Below are positions 43,655 through 55,244 of a stretch of 64,000 nt of DNA, in pieces. Origin of the DNA: Chelydra serpentina (taxonomy: Eukaryota > Chordata > Testudines > Chelydridae); the NCBI GenBank assembly GCA_037349315.1, contig JBAIAC010000020.1, positions 1,984,001 through 2,048,000 on the forward strand. The letters are read 5' to 3'. Under the pieces are notes generated by a model. The model was not told the DNA's origin and did no database searches. It saw only the letters and a list, made by a program, of their open reading frames with translations. The number at the start of each line of letters is the position of its first letter. The first letter of the stretch is position 1. The translations under genes were made by a program, and so were the position numbers.

Positions 43655-45559
43655 CCCAGGGCCGGCCCACAACATTTTGGCACCTGAGGCTGGGAGCTCA
43701 AGTGCCAAATGGAGCCCCATGACCCCTCGCTCGGGCCAAAATTTTGAAACGTCTCAATTCTGCCTTCTTCCTATTCTACTCCTCCCATGGTAATTCTCTG
43801 ATACCTACCCCAATAAAGGATAACTAACAACTTAAAATGCTTTGTTCAAAAATGTTAAGTAACACTTAACTTTAAAATGCCTGAACAGCAAATGTAACTT
43901 TTCTTGTCTGCATAGTAAGCACTGGCATTTTTATCTGTTTGAATAATCAAAGTGGTGCTTTCCATGCTTTCTTGGTTGCAAAGATTTGAACTGCTTCCTG
44001 AAGGTCCACAGTCTGGGCCAGCTCATGCTCTATTGAGATGGTTGCAAGGCCGACTAGTCTCTCCTGTGTCATTGTGGAGCGCACATGTGTTTTTATTAAC
44101 TTCAGCTTGGAGAAGATGTGTTCTCCACTGGCATCTGTTACAGGGAGTGTTAGAAGTATGCGCAGAGCAACAAAAGCATTTGGAAAGAGGGTGGTCATCT
44201 TATTTGTTCACATATATTCCAGAACAGCCTTTGGAGTTGATCCTGCTGAAATGTATCTTGGAAGGGCTCTCAGTTCATCACTTAGATCACTCGCATCAAT
44301 ATTGCACATGTCATTGTGTAGCAACACTGTCTCTAGTGCCCTGCATTGCTGGTGTAGGTCTTTTTCAGGTATAGTGAGGAATTTTGGAATATCATACAAC
44401 ATCCCAAATATACTGCTGTGTTCCTTGAGCTGCATGAAATGTTCTTTAACTGACGGTATTGCACAATCTAGCACCTGGTTAAATAATTCAACTTTGAATT
44501 GTTGTTTGGGGTCTCTTATGGCATTATCCCGTGCCTCGTAATCAAAATGTCTTCTTTGGTGACTCTTGTATTCTTGAATGGGTGGGAAAATAGCTTCAGT
44601 GTGAAGTTCCTCTGCCAACTTCTGTGTACTCTTTAGAACATTTTGAAATCCCTCATCTGACCGGTAAGACTGTAGGTATGACTTTGCTTTGTCCAGTTGT
44701 TCCATTGCTCCAGATATATCAAGGTCAACACCTTGGAATCTCTTGCTTACAAGATTTATTTCAAACAGTATGTCATGCCACAACACTAAGCCATGCAAAA
44801 TTTGAAGTTATGTATGTTTCTGCCACTGTTCTCCCACGAACAGTTCCTGTCACAGCATTATCCTCCATAATGGCAACTATGGCATCATCTATCTTCCCAA
44901 TTTGGTGTTTGATAGGCTTTATCACCTCCACTTGACTTTCCCATCATGTGGCACTCAGGAGTTTCAGTGTCAGAGAGGATGTTCGCAGATGTTGCTTCAA
45001 AATTTGCCATCGATAAGTTGATGCAGAGAAAAATACATAGATGCTTTGAATCACATTAAAAACTTCAGCAGCCTCACTAGATGCTGATGTTGCATCACTG
45101 ACCACCAAGTTTAATGAATGAAAACTGCATGGGACAAAAGAAGTTCACGGGTTTAACTCTCGGATCCATGTCTGCACTCCTCTGTTCTTTCCTCTCATGT
45201 TGGCACCATTATTGTAACCAATGGTGGGATGTTAGAAGTTACTACAGATAACTTTTTCCTGGGTGTCTGGTTGGTGAGTCTTGCCCACATGCTCAGGGTT
45301 CAGCTGTTCACCATATTTGGGGTCGGAAAGGAATTTTCCTCCAGGGTAGATTGGCAGAGGCCTTGGAGGTTTTTCACCTTCCTCTGCAGCATGGGGCACG
45401 GGGCACTTGCTGGAGGATTCTCTGCATCTTGCAGTACAAGGAAGTCCCTCAGGCTACTGCTCAAGTGGGTCCACAGTCCTGGATCATCTAGCCTTAAGGA
45501 ACTAAACTCAGCAACAACTGTTTCTTGCGCCTCCACCACACTCTTCTCTGATCTACACT
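43655..45559 (-). pseudogene. hAT transposase relic (ZMYM-like family)
   Basis: The left terminal repeat begins CAGGGCCGGCCC near 43658. The minus strand then reads the C-terminal hAT dimerisation region (TLPVTDASGEHIFSKLKLIK, about 44100-44190) after a stop, a 196-codon open piece upstream at 44208-44798 with the 'HQRRHFDYEARDN' region, then decayed sequence. Near 45460-45540 a DDPGLWTHLSSSLRDFLVL motif typical of ZMYM1/hAT-like proteins is seen. A dispersed repeat ('gtgtctggttggtgagtctt') interrupts at about 45250-45430, and an LTR interrupts at 45560. The right end was not found. Confidence 0.8.
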
Positions 45560-46548
45560 TGTCATAACCATACAGCTAAGGGAAGCCTAAAATTCCTCCT
45601 TACCTGTAAGGGGTTAAGAAACTCATAGCCCAGTTGGCACCTGAGCACCAGGACCAATGAAGAAAGAAGATACTTTCAAATCCTGAGGGGAGGGAGAGGC
45701 TTTCGTTTGTGAGTTAGTTCGTTCCCTCTTGGGACTTAGAGGACTGGGCAGAAAATCAATCTCCTTCAACCCATCCTCCACCAAAGCTCCAATATTACAA
45801 CGTAAGTTAGTCAGGCATTTCAAATAGGTTTTGTTTTTGTTTTGCTTGTGAGGTTTCCCTGTGTTAAAGGGGAGGTATTATTCCTGTTTTTCTGTAACTT
45901 TAAGCATTTGCCCAGAGGGGAATCCCTCTGAGGTTGGAAATTGAGTTCCCTGTAAAATATTTACCATCCAGATTTTACAGAGATAATGTAAATAATATAT
46001 GGAGATATGTCTATCTCATAGAACTGGAGGGACCTTGAAAGGTCATTGAGTCCAGTCCCCTGCCTTCACTAGCAGGACCAAGTACTGTCCCCTGACAGAT
46101 TTTTGCTCCAGATCCCTAAATGGCCCCCTCAAGAATTGAACTCACAACCCTGGGTTTAGCAGGCCAATGCTCAAACCACTGAGCTATCCCTCCCCCCCCT
46201 TTTAAAAAAAACTTTCTTGTTTTAATAAAATCCTTCTTTTAAGAATCTGACTGTTTTTCCATTGTTCTAAGACCCAGGGGTTAGGTCTTTGATCACTTTG
46301 TAATCAACTGGTTAGGAGATTATTCTCAAGCCTTCCCAGGAAAGGGGGTGTACGGTCTTGAGGGGATATTTGGGGGGAAAGGGGACCTCCAAGTGATCCT
46401 TTTCCCTCGTTCTTGTTTAAATCACTTAGTGGTGGCAGCGATTACCTTTTCTCAGGGTACAGGGGAGATTTTGTACCTTAGGGAGTTTTTCTACCTTAGG
46501 GAGGCAGATGGCAGACTTTCAGTGAGCAGACCCAGAGCTTCTGTGACA
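45560..46548 (-). mobile_element. Gypsy/ERV-type LTR, minus strand, with SINE inside
   Basis: TGTCATAACC to TTCTGTGACA in plus coordinates; the minus strand reads TGTCACAGAAG onward. It is homologous over much of its length to the solo LTR at 37410 (shared 'aatcctt...ttttattaaa', 'ctgtaaaat..atcc' and 'cccagaggggaatccc' in inverse orientation). It abuts the Gypsy RNase H relic at 46565, so it may be the 3' LTR of that element after deletion of the integrase. No target duplication is evident. Confidence 0.7.
46015..46198 (-). mobile_element. tRNA-derived SINE inside the LTR
   Basis: A third copy of the SINE, minus strand, with the tail 'catagaactggagggacctt' and the head 'aaccactgagctatccctcc'. 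It splits the LTR at 45560-46548. Confidence 0.9.
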
Positions 46549-46564
46549 CAACCATGAAGACTGT

Positions 46565-46995
46565 CATGGGCCTCTGGCTCTTGATGGCTCACACTGCAAA
46601 TAGCTGTCACTCCATCCATGGGTATCACAGCAACTTCTGATGCCTATGGACGATGGGACAGTGCAGCCACATCTACATTGCTTCTCCCTGATTGGTACTG
46701 AATGCTGAAGTCGTGACTAACCAAGGCAGCCACCCATCTCTGTCCTAGCATCCGGCTTAGCACTTGGTAACGCGTACGTTTGTCAATTGTTGTCTGTCCA
46801 CACTTGAAACTGAGCACCATACAAGTAGTCTTGAAATTTCTCAGTGATGGCCCATTTCAAGGCCAAGAGCTCCAGCTTGTGATGGGGTAGTGAGTTTCAC
46901 TATTGGAGTGCCCTCGGCTGACAAAGGCTACAGTTTTACATTTGCCTTCCACTTCCTGGTACAGGACTGCTACCAGACCCTCCAAAATGGCATCA
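46565..46995 (-). pseudogene. Ty3/Gypsy RNase H fragment
   Basis: Read on the minus strand, decayed RNase H motifs of a Gypsy-type polyprotein appear: AVLYQEVEGK near 46945, a 'HYPIT' region, ELLALKWAITEKFQDYLYGA (with a frame change near 46875) and a TDNN motif near 46785 followed by a stop. Its upstream reverse-transcriptase part is 7 kb away at 54067-54630 on the same strand. The gap is filled by CR1 elements. Confidence 0.8.
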
Positions 46996-47004
46996 ATATG
47001 TAGC

Positions 47005-49145
47005 ATAAACACCTAGAACATAAGAACATAAAAACATAAGAAAGGCCGTACTGGGTCAGACCAAAGGTCCATCCAGCCCAGTATCCTGTCCACCGACAGT
47101 GGCCAATGCCAGGTGACCCGGAGTGAGTGGACCTAACAGGAAATGATCAAGTGATCTCTCTCCTGCTATGCATCACCCCCCTCTGACAAAGAGAGGCTAA
47201 GGACACCATTTCTTACCCATTCTGGCTAATAGCCATTAATGGACTTAACCTCCATGAATTTATCCAGTTCTCTTTTAAACCCTGTTATAGTCCTAGCCTT
47301 CACAGCCTCCTCAGGCAAGGAGTTCCACAGGTTGACTGTGCGCTGTGTGAAGAAGAACTTCCTTTTATTTGTTTTAAACCTGCTGCCCACTAATTTCATT
47401 GGGTGGCCCCTAGTTCTTTTATTATGAGAACAAGCAAATAACTTTTCCTTATTCACTTCCTCCACACCACTCATAATTTTATATACCTCTATCATATCCC
47501 CTCTTAGTCTCCTCTTTTCCAAGCTAAAAAGTCCTAGCCTCTTTAATCTCTCCTCATATGGGACCCATTCCAGACTCCTAATCATTTTAGTTGCCCTTCT
47601 CTGAACCTTTTCTAATGCCAGTATATCCTTTTTGAGATGAGGAGACCACATCTGTACGCAGTATTCAAGATGTGGGCGCACTATGGATTTGTATAGGGGC
47701 AGTAAGATATTCTCCGTCTTATTCTCTATCCCTTTTTAAATGATTCCTAACATCCCGTTTGCTTTTTTGACTGCTGCTGCACACTGCATGGACGTCTTTA
47801 GAGAACTATCCACGATGACTCCAAGATCTTTTTCCTGATTAGTTGTAGCTAAATTAGCCCCCATCATATTGTATGTATAGTTGGGGTAATTTTTTCCAAT
47901 GTGCATTACTTTACATTTATCCACATTAAATTTCATTTGCCATTGTATTGCCCAATCATTTAGTTTTGTGAGATCTTTTTGTAGTTCTTCACAGTCTGCT
48001 TTGGTCTTAACTATCTTGAGCAGCTTAGTATCATCTGCAAACTGCCACCTCACTGTTTACCCCTTCTTCCAAATCATTTATGAATAAGTTGAATAGGATT
48101 GGTCCTAGGACTGACCCTTGGGGAACACCACTAGTTACCCCTCTCCATTCTGAAAATTTACTGTTTATTCCTACCCGTTGTTCTCTGTTTTTTAACCAGG
48201 TCTCAATCCATGAAAGGATCTTCCCTCTTATCCCATGGCAACTTAATTTATATAAGAGCCTTTGGTGAGGGACTTTGTCAAAGGCTTTCTAGAAATCTAA
48301 GTACACTATGTCTACTGGATCGCCCTTGTCCACATTTTTGTTGACCCCTTCAAAGAACTCTAATAGATTAGTAAGGCATGATTTCCCATTACAGAAACCA
48401 TGTTGACTTTTGCCCAACAATTTATGTTCTTCTATGTGCCTGACAATTTTATTCTTTACTATTGTTTCAACTAATTTGCCCAGTACGGATGTTAGACTTA
48501 CCGGTCTGTAATTGCCGGGATCACCTCTCGATCCCTTTTTAAATATTGGCGTTACATTAGCTATCTTCCAGTCATTGGGTACAGAAGCCGATTTAAAAGA
48601 CAGGTTACAAACCCTAGTTAATAGTTCCGCAATTTCACATTTGAGTTCTTTCAGAACTCTTGGGTGAATGCCATCTGGTCCCGGTGACTTGTTACAGTTA
48701 AGTTTATCAATTTATTCCAAAACCTCCTCTACTGACACTTCAATCTGTGACAATTCCTCAGATTTGTTACCTACAAAAGTCAGCTCAGGTTTGGGAATCT
48801 CCCCAACGTCCTCAGCCGTGAAGACCGAAGCAAAGAATTCATTTAGTTTCTCCGCAATGACTTTATCATCTTTAAGTGCTACTTTTGTATCTCTATCGTC
48901 CAGGGGCCTCACTGGTTGTTTAGCAGGCTTCCTGCTTCTGACGTATTTAAAAAATGTTTTGTTATTAGCTTTTGAGTTTTTGGCTAGCTGTTCTTCAAAC
49001 TCCATTTTGGCTTTTCTTATTACATTTTTATACTTAATTTGGCAGCGTTTATGCTATTCTCTAATTACCTCACTAGGATTTGTCTTCCACTTTTTAAAAG
49101 ATGCCTTTTATCTTTCACTGCTTGCTTGGTTCAGCAAATATTAGG
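47005..49145 (-). pseudogene. CR1 LINE, 2.1 kb, minus strand
   Basis: The 3' end is at 47005-47060 ('gaacataaaaacataagaaa...tgggtcagaccaaagg'). Minus-strand ORF2 follows: the C-terminal piece ([15 protein letters not shown] and [17 protein letters not shown]) at 47226-47681, a DTKLLKIV stretch at 48040, RT motifs around 48100-48500, and the pre-RT FFKYVRSRKPAKQ region at 48712-49005. Several stops interrupt it. It inserted into the Gypsy pol and belongs to the same subfamily as 29016-30084. Confidence 0.9.
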
Positions 49146-49231
49146 ACTGGAACATGAGTTAGGCAATTAATGATTTCCCAAAAATCCCTTTCACATCTCT
49201 CATTCCATTGTGGTCCAAAGTTCTAAGGGGT

Positions 49232-49320
49232 CATAGTCATAGAATCACAGAATATTAGGCTTGAAAGAGACCTCAGGAGGTCATCTAGTCCAATCCCCTG
49301 CTCAAACAGGACCAACATCA
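49232..49320 (-). mobile_element. SINE/CR1 3'-tail fragment
   Basis: 'catagaatcacagaatatta...ggtcatctagtccaatcccctgctcaaacaggacc' is the inverted common tail of CR1 and the SINE. It stops where the 5' end of the large plus-strand CR1 begins. Confidence 0.7.
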
Positions 49321-49746
49321 GAGCTTTGCGAACAGGGGCTGCAAACAGGGGAGTTTGAGAGGGAGTTTGGAAGGGGAGCGCGAAGGGGGCAAGCTATCCT
49401 TGCCAGTCCTAATTCTTTTTACCCAAACTAAAGGGAGAGGCAGAGCAACCAGGTGGCTGCAGACGGGAGAGTGAGTATCTGTTGAGGGGACAGTTTGGCA
49501 CGTTGACCGTGTGCTTGAGTGTTTGATTTCCTGTTTGAATAGTGTGATTTGGGAGTGCTTCATTGCAGACTCTTCTAAAAAGACTGTCAGTCAGCTGCGC
49601 ACCAGCGGAGCAGCGCATAGCAGAGAAGCAAACAGGTGGAGTTAGCCTGGGAGTTCGCCTGGAGAGCGCCTACTGAGGCATCCCCCTTGCAGGTTTCCCT
49701 GAGTAGCTTCTGCCACAAGTGAGGAAACTCTTCGAAGGAAGGAACT

Positions 49747-50759
49747 ATGGAGGCTGAGCGATCCGCTGTTGTGAGCTGCACAGGATGTGCCATGTTTGTC
49801 TTTCTTCCACAGGATAGAAGCGACTTTGTCTGTACAAAGTGCAAGCTGATCTCCATATTGGAGGAGAAGATTCAAGGTCTGGAGAAACGAGTATCAATCC
49901 TGTGTTCCATAAAAGAAAATGAGGAGTTCCTGGATAGACGTCAGGATAGGCTTCAGCGGGCGCAGTGTTGTGAGCATTCAGAGCAGGCTGCGCAGCGGGG
50001 ACAGAAGACCAGCGAGGATAATTGGCGGCATGTGACCTCCAGAAGAGGAAAGAGTATGAGACAAGTCCATGTACCAGAAACGCATATTCAGATGAGCAAC
50101 CGTTTTCATGTTCTCTCCACAGGCACTAGTGCAGAGAGTGGAGTGAATGATGCATCTGAGGGAACAGAGCAGAAGGAGACTCCACTGATTGGAAGGCATG
50201 AGATGCACAGTCATAGGGATGGGGGTCCCACGACCACCACTCCCAAGAGGAGGAGGAGGTGGTGGTCGGGGACTCTCTCCTCAGGGGGACTGAGTCATCT
50301 ATCTGCCGCCCTGACCGGGAAAACCGAGAGGTGTGCTGCTTGCCAGGGGCTAGGATTTGTGATGTGACGGAGATACTGCCGAGACTCATCAAGCCCTCAG
50401 ATCGCTACCCCTTCCTGCTTCTCCACGTGGGCACCAATGATACTGCCAAGAATGACCTTGAGCGTATTACTGCAGACTACGTGGCTCTGGGAAGAAGGAT
50501 AAAGGAGTTTGAGGCGCAAGTGGTGTTCTCGTCCATTCTCCCTGTGGCAGGAAAAGGCCGGGGTAGAGACCGTCGAATCATGGAAGTCAACGAATGGCTA
50601 CGCAGATGGTGTCGGAGAGAAGGGTTTGGATTCTTTGACCATGGGATGGTGTTCCAAGAAGAAGGAGTGCTAGGCAGAGACGGGCTCCACCTGACGAAGA
50701 GAGGGAAGAGCATCTTTGGAAGCAGGCTGGCCAACCTAGTGAGGAGGGCTTTAAACTAG
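49747..50759 (+). pseudogene. CR1 ORF1 (one frameshift)
   Basis: The start ATG at 49747 gives MEAERSAVVSCTGCAMFVF. The N-terminal C-x2-C...C-x2-C cysteine pairs (CTGC, CTKC) suggest a zinc-binding domain, and a coiled-coil-like LEEKIQGLEKRV follows. The C-terminal half has an SGNH/GDSL esterase-like pattern: VVGDSLLRG near 50262, LLLHVGTNDT near 50425 and GLHLTKRG near 50690. Such esterase domains are known in CR1 ORF1 proteins. A one-base shift near 50260 separates the halves. The protein would bind CR1 RNA and possibly lipid. Confidence 0.85.
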
Positions 50760-50803
50760 GTTCACCGGGGGAAGGAGACCAAAGCCCCGAGGTAAGTGGG
50801 GAA

Positions 50804-53652
50804 GTGGGATACCGGGAGGAAGAACAAGTAAGTGAGTGCAAGAGGGGAGGGCTCCTGCCCCATACTGGGACAGCAGGACAATCGGTGAGTTATCTTAAAT
50901 GCCTCTACACAAATGCAAGAAGCCTGGGGAACAAGCAGGGAGAACTGGAAGTCCTGGCACAGTCAAGGAATTATGATGTAATTGGAATAACAGAGACTTG
51001 GTGGGATAACTCACACGATTGGAGTACTGTCATGGATGGATATAAACTGTTCAGGAAGGATAGGCAGGGCAGAAAAGGTGGGGGAGTTGCGTTGTATGTA
51101 AGAGGGCAGTATGACTGCTCAGAGCTCCAGTATGAAACTGCAGAAAAACCTGAGAGTCTCTGGATTAAATTGAGAAGTGTGAGCAACAAGGGTAATGTCG
51201 TGGTGGGAGTCTGCTACAGACCACCAGACCAGGGGGATGAGGTGGATGAGGCTTTCTTCCAGCAACTAACAGAAGTTACTAAATCACAGGCCCTGGTTCT
51301 CATGGGTGACTTTAATCACCCCGACATCTGCTGGGAGAGCAATACAGCGGTGCACAGACAATCCAGGAAGATTTTGGAAAGTGTAGGGGACAATTTCCTG
51401 GTGCAAGTGCTGGAGGAACCAACTAGGGGAAAAGCTCTTCTTGATCTGCTGCTCACAAACAGGGAAGAAATAGTAGAGGAAGCAATAGTGGATGGGAACC
51501 TGGGAGGGAGTGACCATGAGATGGTCGAGTTCAGGATCCTGACACAAGGAAGAAAGGAGAGCAGTAGAATACAGAGCCTGGACTTCAGAAAAGCAGACTT
51601 TGACTCCCTCAGGGAACTGATGGGCAAGGTCCCCTGGGAGAATAACATGAGGGGGAAAGGAGTCGAGGAAAGCTGGCTGTATTTTAAAGAAACCTTATTG
51701 AGGTTGCAGGAACAAACCATCCCGATGTGTAGAAAGAAAAGTAAATATGGCAGGCGACCAGCTTGGCTTAACAGTGAAATCCTTGCTCGTCTTAAACACA
51801 AAAAAGCAGCTTACAAGAAGTGGAAGATTGGACAAATGACCAGGGAGGAGTATAAAAATATTGCTCAGGCATGCAGGAGTGAAATTAGGAAGGCCAAATC
51901 ACACTTGGAGTTGCAGCTAGCTGGAGATGTTAGGAGTAACAAGAAGGGTTTCTTCAGGTATGTTAGCAACAAGAAGAAAGTCAAGGAAAGTGTGGGCCCC
52001 TTGCTGAATGAGGGAGGGAACCTTGTGACAGAGGATGTGGAGAAAGCTAGTGTACTCAATGCTTTTTTTGCCTCTGTCTTCACAGACAAGGGCAGCTCCC
52101 AGACAGCTGCACTCCGCAGCACGGTATGGGGAGGAGGTGACCAGCCCTCTGTGGAGAAAGAAGTAGTTCGGGACTATTTAGAAAAGGTGGACGAACACAA
52201 GTCCATTGGGCCGGATGCACTGCATCCAAGGGTGCTAAAGGAGTTGGCCAATGTGATTGCAGAGCCATTGGCCATTATCTTTGACAAATCATGGCAATCG
52301 GGGGAGGTCCCGGATGACTGGAAAAAAACGAATGTAGTGCCCATCTTTCAAAAAGGGAAGAAGGAATATCCGGGGAACTACAGGCCAGTCAGTCTCACCT
52401 CAATCCCTGGAAAAATCATGGAACAGGTCCTCAAGGAATCAATTCTGAACCACTTAAAGGAGGGGAAAGTGATGAGGAACAGTCAGCATGGATTCACCAA
52501 GGGCAAGTCATGCCTGACCAACCTAATTGCCTTCTATGATGAGATAACTGGCTCTGTGGATGAGGGGAAAGCAGTGGATGTGCTATTTCTTGACTTTAGC
52601 AAAGCTTTTGATACAGTCTCCCACAGTGTTCTTGCCAGCAAGTTAAAGAAGTATGGGCTGGATGAATGGACGGTAAGGTGGATAGAAAACTGGCTGGATG
52701 GTCGTGCTCAACGGGTAGTGATCAATCGCTCCATGTCTAGTTGGCAGCCGGTATCAAGTGGAGTGCCCCAGGGTCGGTGCTGGGGCCGGTTTTGTTCAAT
52801 ATCTTCATCAACGACCTGGAGGATGGCGTGGACTGCACCCTTAGCAAGTTTGCAGATGACACTAAACTGGGAGGAGTGGTTGATACGCTGGAGGGTAGGG
52901 ATAGGATACAGAGGGACCTAGACAAATTAGAGGATTGGGCCAAAAGAAATCTGATGAGGTTCAACATGGACAAGTGCAGAGTCCTGCACTTAGGACAGAA
53001 GAATACCATGCAGTGCTACAGACTAGGGACCGAATGGCTGGGCAGCAGTTCTGCAGAAAAGGACCTAGGGGTTACAGTGGACGAAAAGCTGAATATGAGT
53101 CAACAGTGTCCCCTTGTTGCCAAGAAGGCTAACGGCATTTTGGGCTGTATAAGTAGGGGCATTTCCAGCAGATCGAGGGACGTGATTATTCCCCAATATT
53201 CGGCACTGGTGAGGCCTCATTTGGAGTACTGTGTCCAGTTTTGGGCCCCACACTACAAAAAGGATGTGGATAAATTGGAAAGAGTCCAACGGAGGGCAAC
53301 AAAAATGATTAGGGGGCTGGAGCACATGACCTATGAGGAGAGGCTGAGGGAACTGGGATTGTTTAGCCTGCAGAAGAGAAGAGTGAGGGGGGATTTGATA
53401 GCTGCTTTCAACTACCTGAAAGGGGGTTCCAAAGAGGATGGATCTAGACTGTTCTCAGTGGTAGAAGATGACAGAACAAGGAGTAATGGTCTCAAGTTGC
53501 AGAGGGGGAGGTTTAGGTTGGATATTAGGAAAAACTTTTTCACTAGTAGGGTGGTGAAGCACTGGAATGGGTTACCTAGGGAGGTGGTGGAATCTCCTTC
53601 CTTAGAGGTTTTTAAGGTCAGCCTTGACAAAGCCCTGGCTGGGATGATCTAG
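50804..53652 (+). pseudogene. CR1 ORF2: endonuclease and reverse transcriptase (one frameshift)
   Basis: Domains in order: an APE-type endonuclease (NARSLGNKQGELE near 50910, GITETWW near 50990, LMGDFNHPDICW near 51300, GGSDHEMVEF near 51510); linker; then reverse transcriptase with NYRPVSLTSIPGKIMEQVL near 52380, [13 protein letters not shown] near 52590, SSGVPQG near 52755, and FADDTKL near 52850 in the new frame; then the thumb and C-terminal region to TAG at 53652. Loss of one A in CCCCAGGG near 52770, compared with CCCCAAGGG at 1272, shifts the frame just before the catalytic FADD motif. No clear ATG opens the ORF; the start given is the first open codon. One base change would account for its inactivity. 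Confidence 0.9.
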
Positions 53653-53746
53653 TTGGGGTTGGTCCTGCTTTGAGCAGGGGGTTGGACTAGATGACCTCCT
53701 GAGGTCCCTTCCAACCCTGAGATTCTATGATTCTATGATTCTATGA

Positions 53747-54066
53747 ACATTGACTCATATTCAATTTGTCATCCACCGTTTTCCCCATATCCACAGAGCC
53801 AGTTATCTCATCATAGAAGGCAATCAGGTTGGTCAGGCATGATTTGCCCTTGGTAAATCCATATTGACTGTTCCTGATCACTTTCCTTTTGTCCAAGTGC
53901 TTCAAAATGGATTGCTTGAGGACCTGCTCCATGATTTTACCAGAGACTGAAGTGAGGCTGACCAGTCTGTAGTTTCCCGGGTTCTCTTTCTTCCCTTTTT
54001 TAACTATGGGCACTATATTTGCCTTTTTCAAATCGTCCAATACTGTCTCTGCTTGGGACGCTCTTG
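53747..54066 (-). pseudogene. CR1 LINE fragment with deletion, minus strand
   Basis: The minus strand reads VVPIVKKGKKENPGNYR-like RT sequence (near 54000), [20 protein letters not shown] (near 53850), then jumps to DDKLNMSQC, a motif several hundred bases further on in intact CR1. It lies between the big CR1 and the Gypsy RT piece and is probably part of the stack of insertions in the Gypsy pol. Confidence 0.8.
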
Positions 54067-54630
54067 GGACCTCCCTTATTCTTGGTCTTAGATTCAGGGG
54101 TTTTACAATGGTAGCATAATTCTTCATAAATCTGCAGTAGTAGCCACTAAACCAAGAAAGGTCTTGAGTTCTCTGTAATTACTTGGATGTGGCCATTAGT
54201 GAGGTCATCTATTTTATCGGGCTCAGTACTCACACCCTTTTGAGACATAATGTGATTCACATTCTTCACCGAGGTTTTGCAGAACTGGCATTTGTCAACT
54301 GAAAGCTTCAGCCCATAGGCTTCCAACCGATCTAGAACTTTAAGAAGTCTTTTTTGATGCTCCTCCAAGGTTCTTCCAAACGGACAGGTCAGCCAAATAA
54401 ACCAACACTTGCAGTACATTCATATCTCCCACAATTTTCTCCACAAGATGCTGAAACGTAGCAAATGATCTAGAAATCCCTTGGGGCATACGTTCAAATT
54501 GATAAAACCCTAACAGACAGATGAAGGCCGTCTTCTCCTTATCTTCTTTGCCCAGCGGGATCTGGCAGTATCCACTTTAAAGTTCCAGTACAGAGAACCA
54601 CTGGCTACCCAACAAACAGTCAAAGCCATA
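54067..54630 (-). pseudogene. Ty3/Gypsy reverse transcriptase fragment
   Basis: The minus strand shows a decayed Gypsy RT: WQIPLGKEDKEKTAFI near 54550, FERMPQGI near 54490, then the active-site neighbourhood with YLADLSVW near 54395 (expected YxDD is changed), TLEEHQKRLLKVLDRLEAYG near 54330, and FMKNYATIVKPL near 54090. Several frameshifts. It is collinear with the RNase H relic at 46565-46995 and so is probably the same element, split by CR1 insertions. It abuts unit G at 54631. Confidence 0.8.
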
Positions 54631-55151
54631 TGATCTGAGGCATGGACCCTGTGGTGCTCAATGGCAGAGAATACAGGATCCCAGTCAAAGAGAAGGGTAC
54701 AGGGTACACTCACTTCTGCCTCTGCTTCTTCTTGGGGGAACTCCTGGTATTTGCCATCTTCACCCAGCATGGTGCCTGGGGACTCAGGCAGGGTGCTCAG
54801 GGTGTACTATATCACATGGTAGCTTCATTTTGTATATAATCCATCACCACAACTCAACACAACTCCATATAGGAAAGGTGGCACATAAGTTAACAATTGC
54901 ACCCGCCACCTCCAAGAACTGGATATGTGCAATGCAGTAACACCTCCTTTTCCTCCTCCTTTTTCTTCCCTCATCCCCTCTTCACCATCCTCCAAATATC
55001 AGTGTATTTTCCCCCATCCCTTCTAGAGACACTATCTCCCTTTTCCTTCCCTCAGTACTCCACCTCTCCTCCACTCCAAATTCTCCCACTTCCCAAATAT
55101 ATTCAAAATATATTATACCAATCAGTGTTTTTTTAAGGTGCAATTTCTGAC

Positions 55152-55244
55152 CACAATACTCACGTCTATAATTGATGGATGGGTTGATGGCGGAGATGAT
55201 GAAAGTTGGGCCAACTTGTATCAGAATTAGTATATGGATCCAAC
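55152..55244 (-). CDS. Predicted membrane-helix exon, copy G
   Basis: The acceptor is TTTTACTATAG. The inner donor GTGAGT after TATAGAC (exon 55164-55244) is good; the outer donor is weak (GTCAGA). It is open and encodes WIHILILIQVGPTFI and a polar end. The possible terminal exon next to it in other units was deleted here, so this copy may be non-functional even if the others are not. Confidence 0.35.

Larger units (their letters stand above)
49321..53746 (+). mobile_element. Near full-length CR1 LINE, 4.4 kb
   Basis: It includes a 5' UTR of about 420 bp, ORF1, ORF2, and a 3' UTR of about 95 bp ending in three ATTCTATG repeats. CR1 copies are usually strongly 5'-truncated, so a copy with both ORFs is uncommon. 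Each ORF has a single visible frameshift. It interrupts the Gypsy relic and is oriented opposite to the older CR1 on its left. It is the reference for the other plus-strand CR1 fragments in the window. Confidence 0.9.
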
